A stretch of 64,000 bases of DNA from Williamsia muralis NBRC 105860 (GCF_001598915.1 NZ_BDAP01000001.1:496001-560000), one strand, 5' to 3'. Shown: positions 24,429 to 31,891, numbered from the stretch's first letter. Translations and numbers: made by a program. The notes: generated from the sequence alone by a model not told the origin.

Positions 24429-25526
24429 TCAGAGACCGGCCGCTTGTGCCAGTCGTCCCAGCGAATGGTGCGGCTGACCGATCAGCTGAGCGGTCCCATG
24501 TGCGCGCTTGAAGTACAGATGCGCGTCGTGTTCCCACGTGATGCCGATTCCGCCATGGAGCTGAATGGTCTCGGCGGCAATGTGGTTGAACGCGTCCGAG
24601 CAGTACACCCGGGCAGCGTCAGCGAGCGCGAGCGCTTCGTCGGTTCCGTTGACGAGTGCGTCGACGGCTGCGTAGGAGATGGAATGCGCGGTCTCGGTGA
24701 GCGCGTACATGTCGGCCATCCGGTGCTTGAGTGCCTGGAATGAGCCGATGACCCGACCGAACTGTTTGCGCGACTTCGTGTATTCGACGGTCAGGTCGAG
24801 CGCTGCGCGAGCTGCCCCCACCTGTTCGGCGCTGATTGCGACGAATGCGGTCGCGCGGAGGTTGTCCACCAGATTCTCGGCCGTCGGGATGGCGATGGCA
24901 TCGACATCCTCGAAGGTGACGGTTGTCAGCGGCCGCGTGGGGTCCATGGTGGGACGGGCTACTCGAGTGATGCCGTCGGCGTTCGCATCCACCTGATGCA
25001 GCGTGACGTGCTCACCCGAGCGGGCCAGGACCAGCAACACGTCGGCATACTCGCCGTCGAGTACGTAGTGGCTGGTACCGGAGAGAATCCCGCTGCTCGC
25101 CTCCACTCCGGGTTCGTTCCAGCCGGATTCGCCCGCCCAGCACAGTGCGGCCACCTTCTCGCCCGATGCCAGGTCAGGAAGGGTACGCGCGCAGGCCTCG
25201 TCGTCTCTGCTGAGGAGCAGGGCCTGCGTGGCGAGAACCGCAGAACCGAGCATCGGAACCGGGGAGAGGTGTTTGCCCAGTTCTTCGAGGACTACATGGG
25301 TTTCGGTGAGCGTGGCGCCCACACCGTCGAACTGCTCCGGGATCGCCAGTGCGGCGACGCCGATCTGTTCGCACAGGGTGGACCACAGAGCCTGGTCGTG
25401 CCTGTTCTCCGACGACATCGCCGCTCGCACGCTGGCGGAGTCGCCACTGCGGCGTAGCAACGCAGCAACCGAATCACGCAGCGCGGACTGCTCTTCGGTG
25501 TCGATTCCGGGGGAGTAGATGCTCAT
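24429..25526 (-). CDS. Acyl-CoA dehydrogenase subunit, FadE33-like
   Basis: This 365-residue ACAD is coupled to the gene before it (ATGA). It shows the N-terminal helical domain (IPEQFDGVGATLTETHVVLE), a reduced central domain and the C-terminal domain (DLTVEYTKSRKQFGRVIGSF, TIQLHGGIGITWEHDAHLYF). In the KstR2 regulon of mycobacteria and rhodococci, fadE31, fadE32 and fadE33 stand in this order and act on CoA-thioesters from steroid rings C/D. Position, the KstR2-like site upstream of the operon and the pairing with a shorter ACAD support that reading; the exact orthology is inference. Steroid ACADs of this sort work as alpha2beta2 heterotetramers. Confidence 0.85.
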   Translation of the reverse strand: MSIYSPGIDTEEQSALRDSVAALLRRSGDSASVRAAMSSENRHDQALWSTLCEQIGVAALAIPEQFDGVGATLTETHVVLEELGKHLSPVPMLGSAVLATQALLLSRDDEACARTLPDLASGEKVAALCWAGESGWNEPGVEASSGILSGTSHYVLDGEYADVLLVLARSGEHVTLHQVDANADGITRVARPTMDPTRPLTTVTFEDVDAIAIPTAENLVDNLRATAFVAISAEQVGAARAALDLTVEYTKSRKQFGRVIGSFQALKHRMADMYALTETAHSISYAAVDALVNGTDEALALADAARVYCSDAFNHIAAETIQLHGGIGITWEHDAHLYFKRAHGTAQLIGQPHHSLGRLAQAAGL

Positions 25527-26497
25527 GCGCTGATCGACTCCAGAACCCGGGACCGGTGGACGGCGGGCGTACCCCACGCCGACAGCAGGGCTCGAGTCTT
25601 CGTCAGGTACAGCGACAGATCGTGCTCTTGGGTGTATCCGATGGCGCCGAGCACCTGCAGGCCGACCCGGGAGGCGAGGTAGGCGGCCTCTCCCGCGGCG
25701 ACTTTCGCCGCTGACACATCGCGCGAGGCGAATTGTGGTTCGGGTACTTGTCCTTCCAGGGTGAGTGCTGCTCCGTGCACGAGTGGCCGTGCCATCTCGA
25801 CGGCGATCGCCACATCGGCGAGATGGTGTTTGACAGCCTGGAATGAGCCGATTTCCCTGCCGAACTGCTTCCGCGTTTTCGCGTACTCGCTGGTGAGGGT
25901 GAGCATGGTCTGCGCGAGGCCGATGAGCTGCGCCGCCGTCGCCAGGGCACCGAAGTCGAATGCGCGGGAGGCATCGACATCGGCCAGCCGTTCGCCGGCC
26001 TGCACCACCGAGAGTGTGCGGGCCAGATCCACCGACGGGCGCGGGTCCGTACCCACCCCGGTGCTCAAGGTCGAGCCGTCGACGAGATAGGTCTGTTCGG
26101 CGACTTCCACATCGACGGCGAAAGGAACCTCGGGAGGCAGTGCCAGCGTGGCCAGTGCACGTTCTGCCAATGCGGCCAACGGTTCGGTCACGGCGGCATC
26201 GGCAAGCAGAATCGGCACTGCAGCAACAGTTTCGGCAACGGGCCCGGGCACTCCGTAACGGCCGAGTGTCTCGACAGCGACGACCATCTCGACGGCGCCG
26301 GCGCCCATGCCGCCGTTGTCGTCGGAGATCAGCAGTGCGTTGACGCCGGTCTCGGCCAGCCTCGACCACACCTTGCGCCCTGGTTCGAGGTCCCCGGTGT
26401 TCCACGCGCGAATCACCGCGGGCAGATCACTCTTGGCGAGCATGGCGTCGATCGACGACGCGAGATCGCGGTGCTCGTCTTCCAGCAGAAATCTCAT
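25523..26497 (-). CDS. Acyl-CoA dehydrogenase subunit, FadE32-like
   Basis: At 324 residues this is shorter than a normal ACAD (about 380), as is usual for one partner of heteromeric steroid ACADs. It keeps FGREIGSFQAVKHHLADVAI and the C-terminal helix LQVLGAIGYTQEHDLSLYLT, but the middle domain that normally binds FAD and substrate is abbreviated. Its ATG lies directly next to the stop of the preceding FadE31-like gene and its stop overlaps the FadE33-like start. It probably forms a heteromer with one of its neighbours; which one cannot be decided from sequence alone. Confidence 0.83.
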   Translation of the reverse strand: MRFLLEDEHRDLASSIDAMLAKSDLPAVIRAWNTGDLEPGRKVWSRLAETGVNALLISDDNGGMGAGAVEMVVAVETLGRYGVPGPVAETVAAVPILLADAAVTEPLAALAERALATLALPPEVPFAVDVEVAEQTYLVDGSTLSTGVGTDPRPSVDLARTLSVVQAGERLADVDASRAFDFGALATAAQLIGLAQTMLTLTSEYAKTRKQFGREIGSFQAVKHHLADVAIAVEMARPLVHGAALTLEGQVPEPQFASRDVSAAKVAAGEAAYLASRVGLQVLGAIGYTQEHDLSLYLTKTRALLSAWGTPAVHRSRVLESISA

Positions 26498-27673
26498 CTA
26501 GCGGTCCCCTCGCGGAAGTCCGAGCAGTCGTTCGGCGATCACGTTTCGCTGAATCTCGTTGGTACCGGCATAAATCGGCCCCGACAGTGAGAACAGGTAC
26601 CCGTCGGTCCAGTCGCCGGACGGGTGCCGAAGCGCAACTTCGGATTCCGGTCCCAACAGATCCAACGCTGTCTCGTGGGTTGCGATGTCCCACTGTGACC
26701 AGAACACCTTGTTGATCGACGACTCCATGCCCAGCTGTCCGCCCTCGGCCAGTCTGCTGACGGTGGCAAACGTGGACAGCTCATACGCCCGGGCACCGAT
26801 CCACGCATCGGCCACGCGGTCACCGAGCCCGGCGCGCAGCTCGGGTGCGGTGTCGCGCCACAGGTTCAGCAGCCGGTCGGTGGTGGCAAGGAAACGGCCG
26901 GGGGAGCGGAGGGAGAGTCCACGTTCGTTGGCCGCGGTGCTCATGGCCACCTTCCAGCCGTTGTTCACCTCGCCGATCACTCCGGACTCGCCGGGCTGAT
27001 CGGGATCGTCGGGAACAAAGACGTTCTCCAGGAACAGCTCTGCGAATCCTGGCTCGCCGTCGAGCTGATTGATGGGCCGGACGGTGACACCCTCTGCGCG
27101 CAGATCGAACATGAAGTAGGTGATCCCGCGGTGCCGAACCGAGTCGGGGTCGGAACGGAACAGGCCGAAACCCCAGTCCGCGAAGCTCGATCGTGAGCTC
27201 CAGGTCTTCTGGCCGTTGAGCAGCCAGCCGCCTTCGGTACGAGTTGCGGTGGATCGCAGCGATGCGAGGTCGCTGCCGGCCTCGGGTTCGCTCCACGCCT
27301 GACCCCAGATGTCGTCGGCCCGTGCCATCCGCGGCATGATCCGTGTCAGCTGATCAGGGTGAGCATGTTCGAAAAGCGTTGGTGCCAAAAGGAAGATGCC
27401 GTTCTGGCTGACCCGGCCCGGAGCCCCGCTGCGGTAATACTCTTCTTCGAAGATCAGCCAGTGCAGCAGCGGTGCGTCGCGACCACCGAACTCTTCGGGC
27501 CAGCTGACCACCGACATGCGGGCATCGGCCATGGTGGCCTCCCACTGTCGGTGCTGTTCGAAGCCTTCGGCGCTGTCCATGGACCGCAGCGGCTTTTCCG
27601 GGACGTTCTCGGACAGCCAGCCCCGGACCTCGTCGCGAAAGGTGTTCGCCGCGTCGTCGAAGAGCAGATCCAT
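26498..27673 (-). CDS. Acyl-CoA dehydrogenase, FadE31-like
   Basis: This 391-residue ACAD has a complete domain set: GQAWSEPEAGSDLASLRSTA with the FAD/substrate region, WLLNGQKTWSSRSSFADWGF, and the C-terminal GPIYAGTNEIQRNVIAERLL. In medium-chain ACAD the catalytic base is a Glu in a YEGT motif; here the motif is YAGT, so the base must lie elsewhere (as in several FadE proteins) or the partner subunit supplies it. It starts one base inside the stop of the enoyl-CoA hydratase gene (TGATG). The context suggests dehydrogenation in steroid C/D-ring degradation. Confidence 0.87.
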   Translation of the reverse strand: MDLLFDDAANTFRDEVRGWLSENVPEKPLRSMDSAEGFEQHRQWEATMADARMSVVSWPEEFGGRDAPLLHWLIFEEEYYRSGAPGRVSQNGIFLLAPTLFEHAHPDQLTRIMPRMARADDIWGQAWSEPEAGSDLASLRSTATRTEGGWLLNGQKTWSSRSSFADWGFGLFRSDPDSVRHRGITYFMFDLRAEGVTVRPINQLDGEPGFAELFLENVFVPDDPDQPGESGVIGEVNNGWKVAMSTAANERGLSLRSPGRFLATTDRLLNLWRDTAPELRAGLGDRVADAWIGARAYELSTFATVSRLAEGGQLGMESSINKVFWSQWDIATHETALDLLGPESEVALRHPSGDWTDGYLFSLSGPIYAGTNEIQRNVIAERLLGLPRGDR

Positions 27674-28566
27674 CAGGACTCCTGCTTGGTAGCGCTGGAC
27701 TTCATCGACTTGGCGTCCATGCCGCCCAAGGGGTCACCCTCGGGTGCTTCGGCATTGGCGCTGTGTGCGAAGTGGTGCCAGCCGAAGACCGAGTCCATCG
27801 CGTTTCGCATGCCCATCTGGTCTTCACAGATGTTGACGGCCTTCTTGCACAGCGCGAGTCCCAGCTGGGGCATCTCGGCGATGTTCCCGGCGATCTCGTC
27901 GACCTTCGCGGCCAGTTCGTCGCGGGGGACAACGTGGTTGACCATGCCCCAGTCGAGAGCTTCCTTGGCTCCGAACCGCTGGCCGGTGAAGAGGATCTCC
28001 TTGGCGCGGCGTGGGCCGAGCACAAATGCGTGGGCGAAGTACTCGACCCCGGGGATGCCCATCCGGGCGACCGGGTCGGAGAAGAACGCGTCGTCCGAGG
28101 CGACGATGAAGTCGCAGATCCAGGCCAGCATCATCCCGCCGGCGATGCAGGCACCGTGCACCTGTGCGATCACCGGTTTGGGGATCTCCCGCCAGCGGCG
28201 GCACATCCCCATGTACACCTCGACTTCGCGGGCCAGGCGCTGGTCACCGCCGGTGCGGTCGGTGTGGTCCCAATACAGGGTGGCGGTGTTCGGGTATTCG
28301 ACGTGGAAGTCGCGTTCAGGCGTGCCGATGTCGTGACCGGCGGAGAAGTGTTTGCCCGCTGCACGCAGGACGATGACCTTGACGTCGGCATCGTTGACGG
28401 CGCGCACGAACGCCGCGTCGAGGGAGTACGTCATGACCGAGTTCTGCGCGTTGCGATAGTCGGGACGGTTCAACGTCACGTACGCGACGGCGCCCACGGT
28501 CTCGTACGCCACCGGGGTGGTGTCGACGCCAAGCTCGGAAGCGGTGAGAGGGCTCGGGATAGTCAC
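27673..28566 (-). CDS. Enoyl-CoA hydratase/isomerase-family protein
   Basis: The protein has 297 residues from GTG 28566. This start was chosen because it lies just downstream of the KstR2-like site; longer frames would translate the operator. Crotonase signatures: VAYVTLNRPDYRNAQNSVM, an oxyanion-hole strand VIVLRAAGKHFSAGHDIG and PVIAQVHGACIAGGMMLAWI, with DPVARMGIPGVEYFAHAFVL after it. There is an unusually long insert between the two oxyanion-hole segments (FHVEYPNTATLYWDHTDR). It would hydrate or open a CoA-linked intermediate; being first in the operon with three FadE genes it probably serves the same catabolic route. Confidence 0.88.
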   Translation of the reverse strand: MTIPSPLTASELGVDTTPVAYETVGAVAYVTLNRPDYRNAQNSVMTYSLDAAFVRAVNDADVKVIVLRAAGKHFSAGHDIGTPERDFHVEYPNTATLYWDHTDRTGGDQRLAREVEVYMGMCRRWREIPKPVIAQVHGACIAGGMMLAWICDFIVASDDAFFSDPVARMGIPGVEYFAHAFVLGPRRAKEILFTGQRFGAKEALDWGMVNHVVPRDELAAKVDEIAGNIAEMPQLGLALCKKAVNICEDQMGMRNAMDSVFGWHHFAHSANAEAPEGDPLGGMDAKSMKSSATKQES

Positions 28567-28581
28567 CTCGACACCATACCT

Positions 28582-28595
28582 AGCAAGTGCTTGGT
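28582..28595. promoter_or_regulatory. KstR2-type operator
   Basis: AGCAAGTGCTTGGT fits the published KstR2 consensus AnCAAGnnCTTGnT at every fixed position. It sits 16 bases upstream of the GTG of the enoyl-CoA hydratase gene, where a repressor would block transcription. TAGGTA just downstream on the minus strand (28577-28582) may be the -10 element. KstR2 is a TetR-type repressor relieved by the CoA-thioester of the steroid C/D-ring intermediate HIP. The repressor gene itself is not in this window. Confidence 0.72.
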
Positions 28596-28677
28596 TGGTA
28601 AATGGCGCCGGCGAGTCGGTCATGCGGCCAGGAAGTTCCACCATGACCGCCGGCTGGGCTGCTCACGGGATGGCGGG

Positions 28678-28941
28678 TCAGTCAGACAGTCGCCGGGGAA
28701 ACAACCAGTGGGCCACATTGCGGCGCGTGGCCATCAGCGATCTCAACGGGCCGCCGGCGGCCGGGTTGCCGTGGCTGTAGATCTCTGGATCCCCGGTCGT
28801 CGACCGGGTGGGCGGTGGCGGCGGGGTGTTCACCGAGACGGGTTCAAAAGCGGAAGACATTTCCTGCCCTCGTAGTTCTGGCTGCGGCCGCACCGCAGGC
28901 CGCCGTATATCTGTGGCGACCTGCGATACGGGCGTGCTCAT
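28678..28941 (-). CDS. Small Pro-rich hypothetical protein
   Basis: The 87-residue protein has ATG overlapping the stop of the 29-residue gene upstream (ATGA). The N-terminal half is low complexity with a PPPPP run near residue 40, and the C-terminal half is basic and aromatic (RSLMATRRNVAHWLFPRRLS). No signal, membrane helix or known domain is visible. An internal ATG at 28860 with GAGG upstream is an alternative start giving 60 residues. The overlap argues that it is real and translated with the tiny peptide; function unknown. Confidence 0.45.
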   Translation of the reverse strand: MSTPVSQVATDIRRPAVRPQPELRGQEMSSAFEPVSVNTPPPPPTRSTTGDPEIYSHGNPAAGGPLRSLMATRRNVAHWLFPRRLSD

Positions 28942-29027
28942 CCGGCGCTTCCGGTTGCTACAGCCTGCGCGATAACGCCGAAAGTGTTTCCGATGACTTC
29001 GATGAGGTAAAAGAATGTTGACAGCAC
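28938..29027 (-). CDS. 29-residue hydrophobic peptide
   Basis: A GTG start at 29027 follows an excellent AAAGGAG ribosome site (4-base spacing). The peptide is amphipathic to hydrophobic (MLSTFFYLIEVIGNTFGVIA, then QAVATGSAG) and has one acidic and no basic residues. It ends in an ATGA overlap with the 87-residue gene. A perfect 13-base palindrome lies 12 bases upstream of the start. It has no recognisable family; secreted or membrane-acting small peptides are possible, and the neighbouring tatA gene may or may not be related. Confidence 0.5.
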   Translation of the reverse strand: MLSTFFYLIEVIGNTFGVIAQAVATGSAG

Positions 29028-29038
29028 GTTTCTCCTTT

Positions 29039-29051
29039 CGTATCTGATACG
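29039..29051. promoter_or_regulatory. Perfect palindrome before the small-peptide operon
   Basis: CGTATCTGATACG has 6-base arms and one central base, and ends directly before the AAAGGAG ribosome site of the 29-residue gene. It is in the 46-base gap after tatA. On the minus strand it contains TATCAG, which could double as a -10 element. It looks like an operator giving the two small genes their own control. Confidence 0.45.
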
Positions 29052-29073
29052 GTTCTGGGCCGGGAATCGTGAC

Positions 29074-29340
29074 CTATGCGGGCCGTTGCATTCGGCGGGT
29101 TTCTTGCGGGTCGGTACCTGTCCTGGCGGCCTCGCCGCTGTCCAGGGCGGGATGTGAATCAGGTTGTGATGCAGTATCTCCGGCGGTTTTCTCGTCGTTG
29201 TTCATCTCGCTGATCTCGCTCTTGAAAATACGCATCGAGCGACCGAGTCCGCGTGCGGCGTCGGGTAATTTTCTCGATCCGAAGAGAACCAGGAAAACAA
29301 CTACGACGAGAACGATATGCCACGGTTGAAGAGCGTTCAT
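29074..29340 (-). CDS. tatA: Sec-independent translocase protein TatA/TatE
   Basis: The 88-residue protein has an N-terminal transmembrane helix ([16 protein letters not shown]), the FG hinge and the amphipathic helix [19 protein letters not shown] typical of TatA, then an acidic, unstructured tail. TatA forms the pore of the twin-arginine pathway that exports folded proteins; this window encodes at least three probable Tat substrates (3634, 9459, 41599). The ATG follows GGGGGA. The gene lies apart from tatB and tatC, which is normal in actinobacteria, and may be an additional TatA copy, so the symbol is a family assignment. Confidence 0.88.
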   Translation of the reverse strand: MNALQPWHIVLVVVVFLVLFGSRKLPDAARGLGRSMRIFKSEISEMNNDEKTAGDTASQPDSHPALDSGEAARTGTDPQETRRMQRPA

Positions 29341-29677
29341 TGATCCCCCTGATGTGCTGATCAGTTCTCGCGCCAGCGCGGCATTCTGTTAGTTGTGGAC
29401 ATGTTTTAATGTCACCCCGGCTGGTTCAGTGATACGCGAACTGTTTCTATGTAACATGAATAGCATGATGTGGCGGCAGTCACAAGAAGAATTGAGAATC
29501 CTTTTAGCGGATTGCGACGAGTTCAATTTCTCCGCCGACACCGAGGTGACCGGATTCGTTTCGTGCGGCAGCTTGCAAAGTCATCTGTTTGCGGTCGATG
29601 AACGGGCCTACAGGTGGTTCTGGTGATGCCATGCTGAGCGGAGCGTTGGTGATCCGCACCAGCCCGGTGATCGGCTC
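29341..29677. other. AT-richer intergenic region between tatA and a TIMP-like gene
   Basis: These 337 bases are clearly lower in GC than the surroundings, especially 29393-29530. A frame at 29393-29626 could encode 77 residues, but it lacks a ribosome site and has atypical codon use, so it is not called. On the minus strand TGACAT, a 17-base gap and TAACAG upstream of tatA could be a promoter. Confidence 0.4.
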
Positions 29678-30352
29678 ATGATGAGTGAAGAACTCAGGTC
29701 GCGGCTCGGTCGCACGCACCGGCCCCGGCCGTCCATTCCGCGACTGATCGCCGTTGCGCTCTGTGGTGCGCTCGTGTCTTTGGCGGTTTCGGCAGGTGCG
29801 GCCGGGCCTGCCTGCGCGTGCAGCTGCCGTGGTTCCACGACAGAGGAAGCCGCACTGGACGCGGATGGTGTCTTTCTCGCCCGAGCCACTGGCAAGGCGT
29901 CGTCCGGGTCAGATGACATCTACGAGTTCGCTGTGGCCGAGGTGTTCAAGGGGGAGGTGGACTCTGTCACCACTGTGGGCACCCCGCATGACGGCCCTTC
30001 GTGCGGGGTGAGCTTCGAGCTGGGCCGCGACTATCTGCTCTTCGTTGACGCAGGCCTCAGCGAAGGAGTGGGCCGCGGCTGGGAGAGCAACCTGTGCATG
30101 GGTCCGGCCACACTGTCGATGTCCGACGTGCGAGGTGTACTCGAACGGGACTTCGGACCACCGCGGCCGCCGAACCCCGCCACGCCGACCCAACTGCTCG
30201 ATGCCGCCGATGAGGTCCCGGTCAAGAGCAGCTGGTGGACGAGGGTGACGGCGACAGTCCCGTTGCCGCTGCTGGTTGTCGCAGGCGGACTTGTCCTCGC
30301 CGCGGTCGGGTGGCTCGTCGTGAATCGGCGGCGGCGGGGAACGCGACCATAG
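29678..30352 (+). CDS. Secreted, membrane-anchored TIMP/NTR-like protein
   Basis: The 224-residue protein has an N-terminal signal (IPRLIAVALCGALVSLAVSA) ending near AGPACACSCRG. CACSC at the start of the mature protein is the hallmark of tissue-inhibitor-of-metalloprotease/netrin-like domains. A beta-rich domain with further Cys follows (DGVFLARATG, VFKGEVDSVTTV, CGVSFELGRDYLLFV, SNLCMGPATL). A Pro-rich linker leads to a C-terminal helix (PLPLLVVAGGLVLAAVGWLV) and basic tail. In bacteria such proteins are of unknown function; protease inhibition is only suggested by the fold. Confidence 0.75.
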   Translation: MMSEELRSRLGRTHRPRPSIPRLIAVALCGALVSLAVSAGAAGPACACSCRGSTTEEAALDADGVFLARATGKASSGSDDIYEFAVAEVFKGEVDSVTTVGTPHDGPSCGVSFELGRDYLLFVDAGLSEGVGRGWESNLCMGPATLSMSDVRGVLERDFGPPRPPNPATPTQLLDAADEVPVKSSWWTRVTATVPLPLLVVAGGLVLAAVGWLVVNRRRRGTRP

Positions 30353-30364
30353 TCTTCGCCGGGG

Positions 30365-30718
30365 CTAGCCTTTCGTCGCCGGCTCGATCGTCAAGGAACT
30401 GATCTGTTTCGCTTTGTCCACCGTGAATCGGTTCGCCAGGTCGACTCGGCCGCCTGGGAAGTTTCCTTCGATGCGGTTGATCACAACGATTGCGTCGGCA
30501 TGCTCTTCGGTTCGCAACCGTGTTGTGGTGTACGTGAACGACTGCGCGACTTCTGTACGCCAGGAGGCGATTTCGTTGCGACCCCGGTAGGTCTTCCCGT
30601 CGTCGACCACGATGGCGTCCTCGGCGAACAGGTCCGCGAGGGCCGCGGGATCGGCGTCCGGGGCGGCATGAAGGTAGTCGGTTACGGCGGTTGGCAGGTC
30701 AGTGGTCTCGGATGTCAT
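30365..30718 (-). CDS. SnoaL/NTF2-like fold protein
   Basis: This 117-residue protein has a cone-shaped NTF2-like pattern: YLHAAPDADPAALADLFAED, AIVVDDGKTYRGRNEIASW, then alternating strands (TYTTTRLRTEEHADAIVVIN, RVDLANRFTVDKAKQISSLT). Such proteins are polyketide-cyclase-like isomerases or small-molecule binders; no catalytic set is obvious. Its promoter region holds a textbook MerR-type site (TTGACC, 19-base spacer with a palindrome, CAGGGT), so it is very likely activated by the divergently encoded MerR regulator. Confidence 0.85.
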   Translation of the reverse strand: MTSETTDLPTAVTDYLHAAPDADPAALADLFAEDAIVVDDGKTYRGRNEIASWRTEVAQSFTYTTTRLRTEEHADAIVVINRIEGNFPGGRVDLANRFTVDKAKQISSLTIEPATKG

Positions 30719-30759
30719 CTCGATGGTTCCTTTCGCGCGTGATGTTGGTTGCGGACCCC

Positions 30760-30790
30760 ACCCTGGCCGTTCCCCTCAGGGGAAGGTCAA
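30760..30790 (-). promoter_or_regulatory. MerR-type promoter of the SnoaL-like gene
   Basis: On the minus strand -35 TTGACC (30785-30790) and -10 CAGGGT (30760-30765) are separated by 19 bases, longer than the optimal 17, and the spacer contains the perfect palindrome TTCCCCTGAGGGGAA (30770-30784). This overlong, palindrome-filled spacer is how MerR activators work: they twist the DNA to align the hexamers. Confidence 0.75.
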
Positions 30791-30815
30791 CACCCCGGCG
30801 ACGTCACCGCGAAGG

Positions 30816-30846
30816 TTGAGGTTCCCCTCAGGGGAAGGGGGAGACT
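30816..30846 (+). promoter_or_regulatory. MerR-type promoter of the merR-like gene
   Basis: The same 15-base palindrome TTCCCCTCAGGGGAA recurs at 30822-30836 between TTGAGG (30816-30821) and GAGACT (30841-30846), again with a 19-base spacer but on the plus strand. The GTG at 30853 would be about 6 bases from this -10, so the merR transcript may be leaderless. Autoregulation is implied. Confidence 0.65.
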
Positions 30847-30849
30847 GAG

Positions 30850-31671
30850 GTGGTGCCCAGTTTGATGACCATCGGTGACTTCAGCCGCGCTACGCGTCTC
30901 AGTGCCAAAGCGCTCAGGTTTTACCACCGTGTGGGCCTGCTCGAACCCGCTGCCGTGGACCCGAACAACCAGTACCGCTACTACGGTCGGGGACAGATCG
31001 AGGATGCACGGGTCATTCACCATCTCCGCTCGCTCGACATGCCTGTCGAGGACATCCACCGAGCGCTGCAGGCATCCGACGAAGAAACAAAGAACGCCAT
31101 CATCGCCGACCATCTGCAGCGTATGGAAGAACGGCTGGCGCACACACAGTCCGCGGTGGAGTCGCTACGTCGATTGTTGACGGACCACACACAGCCGGTG
31201 CGGATCGAACGACGTGACATCGCGAGCATGTCTGCGTTGGTCATCCGCGACACCATTGATCTGGCTGATCTGGGTGCTTGGTTCACAAGTGCCAACGCGG
31301 GCCTCGATGACGTTGTCACGCGATCGAGCATCCCCACCGATGGGCCGCGCGGTGGACTGTGGTCGACCGAGTTGTTCCTGGACGAACACGGCGAATGTGC
31401 CCTCTATCAACCGGTTGCGCCCTCGAGTGCACCGCCCGAAGGCGGCCGGGTCGTACTGGAATCACTGCCCGCCGCGACGCTGGCGGTGGCGACGCACCGG
31501 GGAAGCGATGCCACCATCGGCGAGGTGTACGCAGACCTCGGTGCTTACGTCAACGAACACGGTATCGGCGCACCCGGCCCGGTGCGAGAGACCTACCTGG
31601 AAGGCACTCCCGGACGAGACGGGACAACCGAGATCGGCTGGCCTATCACTGCTTCGGGCGCCAGGATCTGA
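30850..31671 (+). CDS. MerR-family activator with GyrI-like effector domain
   Basis: The 273-residue protein begins with the winged helix MTIGDFSRATRLSAKALRFY and NQYRYYGRGQIEDARVIHHL, followed by a coiled dimerisation helix (residues about 80-115) and a C-terminal effector domain like BmrR/GyrI (AALVIRD-like SALVIRDTIDLADLGAWF, then TLAVATHRGSDATIGEVYADLG). Such regulators respond to lipophilic drugs or metabolites. GTG 30850, GTG 30853 and ATG 30865 are possible starts. It is divergent from the SnoaL-like gene, and each gene has its own copy of the TTCCCCTnAGGGGAA palindrome. Confidence 0.92.
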   Translation: MVPSLMTIGDFSRATRLSAKALRFYHRVGLLEPAAVDPNNQYRYYGRGQIEDARVIHHLRSLDMPVEDIHRALQASDEETKNAIIADHLQRMEERLAHTQSAVESLRRLLTDHTQPVRIERRDIASMSALVIRDTIDLADLGAWFTSANAGLDDVVTRSSIPTDGPRGGLWSTELFLDEHGECALYQPVAPSSAPPEGGRVVLESLPAATLAVATHRGSDATIGEVYADLGAYVNEHGIGAPGPVRETYLEGTPGRDGTTEIGWPITASGARI

Positions 31672-31675
31672 CCAC

Positions 31676-31891
31676 TCACACCGCGGCGACGGTGCCGCAG
31701 ATGCCGCATTGCTCGAACTGGCGCCGTTTCCACCGCGCGATCGGGATGAAGAACAGCGTGAATTGTTGGTACTGCTTGATCCGTGCCCACTGCGTGGTGT
31801 TGTTGCAGTGAGGGCATGTGCGGGTTTGCCCCGGGCCGAGGTGTTTCTGCTTGGTGCCGAAACCAAAGATGAAGAACACGAAGCCCAGCAT
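31676..31891 (-). CDS. Small zinc-ribbon protein
   Basis: This 71-residue protein has a hydrophobic N-terminus (MLGFVFFIFGFGTKQ), then CPHC and CGIC pairs about 37 residues apart flanking TQWARIKQYQQFTLFFIPIA, the pattern of the small zinc-ribbon-15 proteins common in actinobacteria. Two Cys pairs would bind one zinc. GAAGGA lies 6 bases before the ATG. The function is not established. The stop is 4 bases from the converging end of the merR gene. Confidence 0.8.
   Translation of the reverse strand: MLGFVFFIFGFGTKQKHLGPGQTRTCPHCNNTTQWARIKQYQQFTLFFIPIARWKRRQFEQCGICGTVAAV

Noticed and set aside
24337-24537. 66-residue minus-strand frame overlapping the end of the FadE33-like gene
   Set aside because: It overlaps a clear ACAD end out of frame, has no ribosome site and a random-looking sequence.
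29393-29626. Possible 77-residue gene before the TIMP-like gene
   Set aside because: No ribosome site, AT-rich codons and no conserved pattern; could be transferred or noncoding DNA, but not supported.
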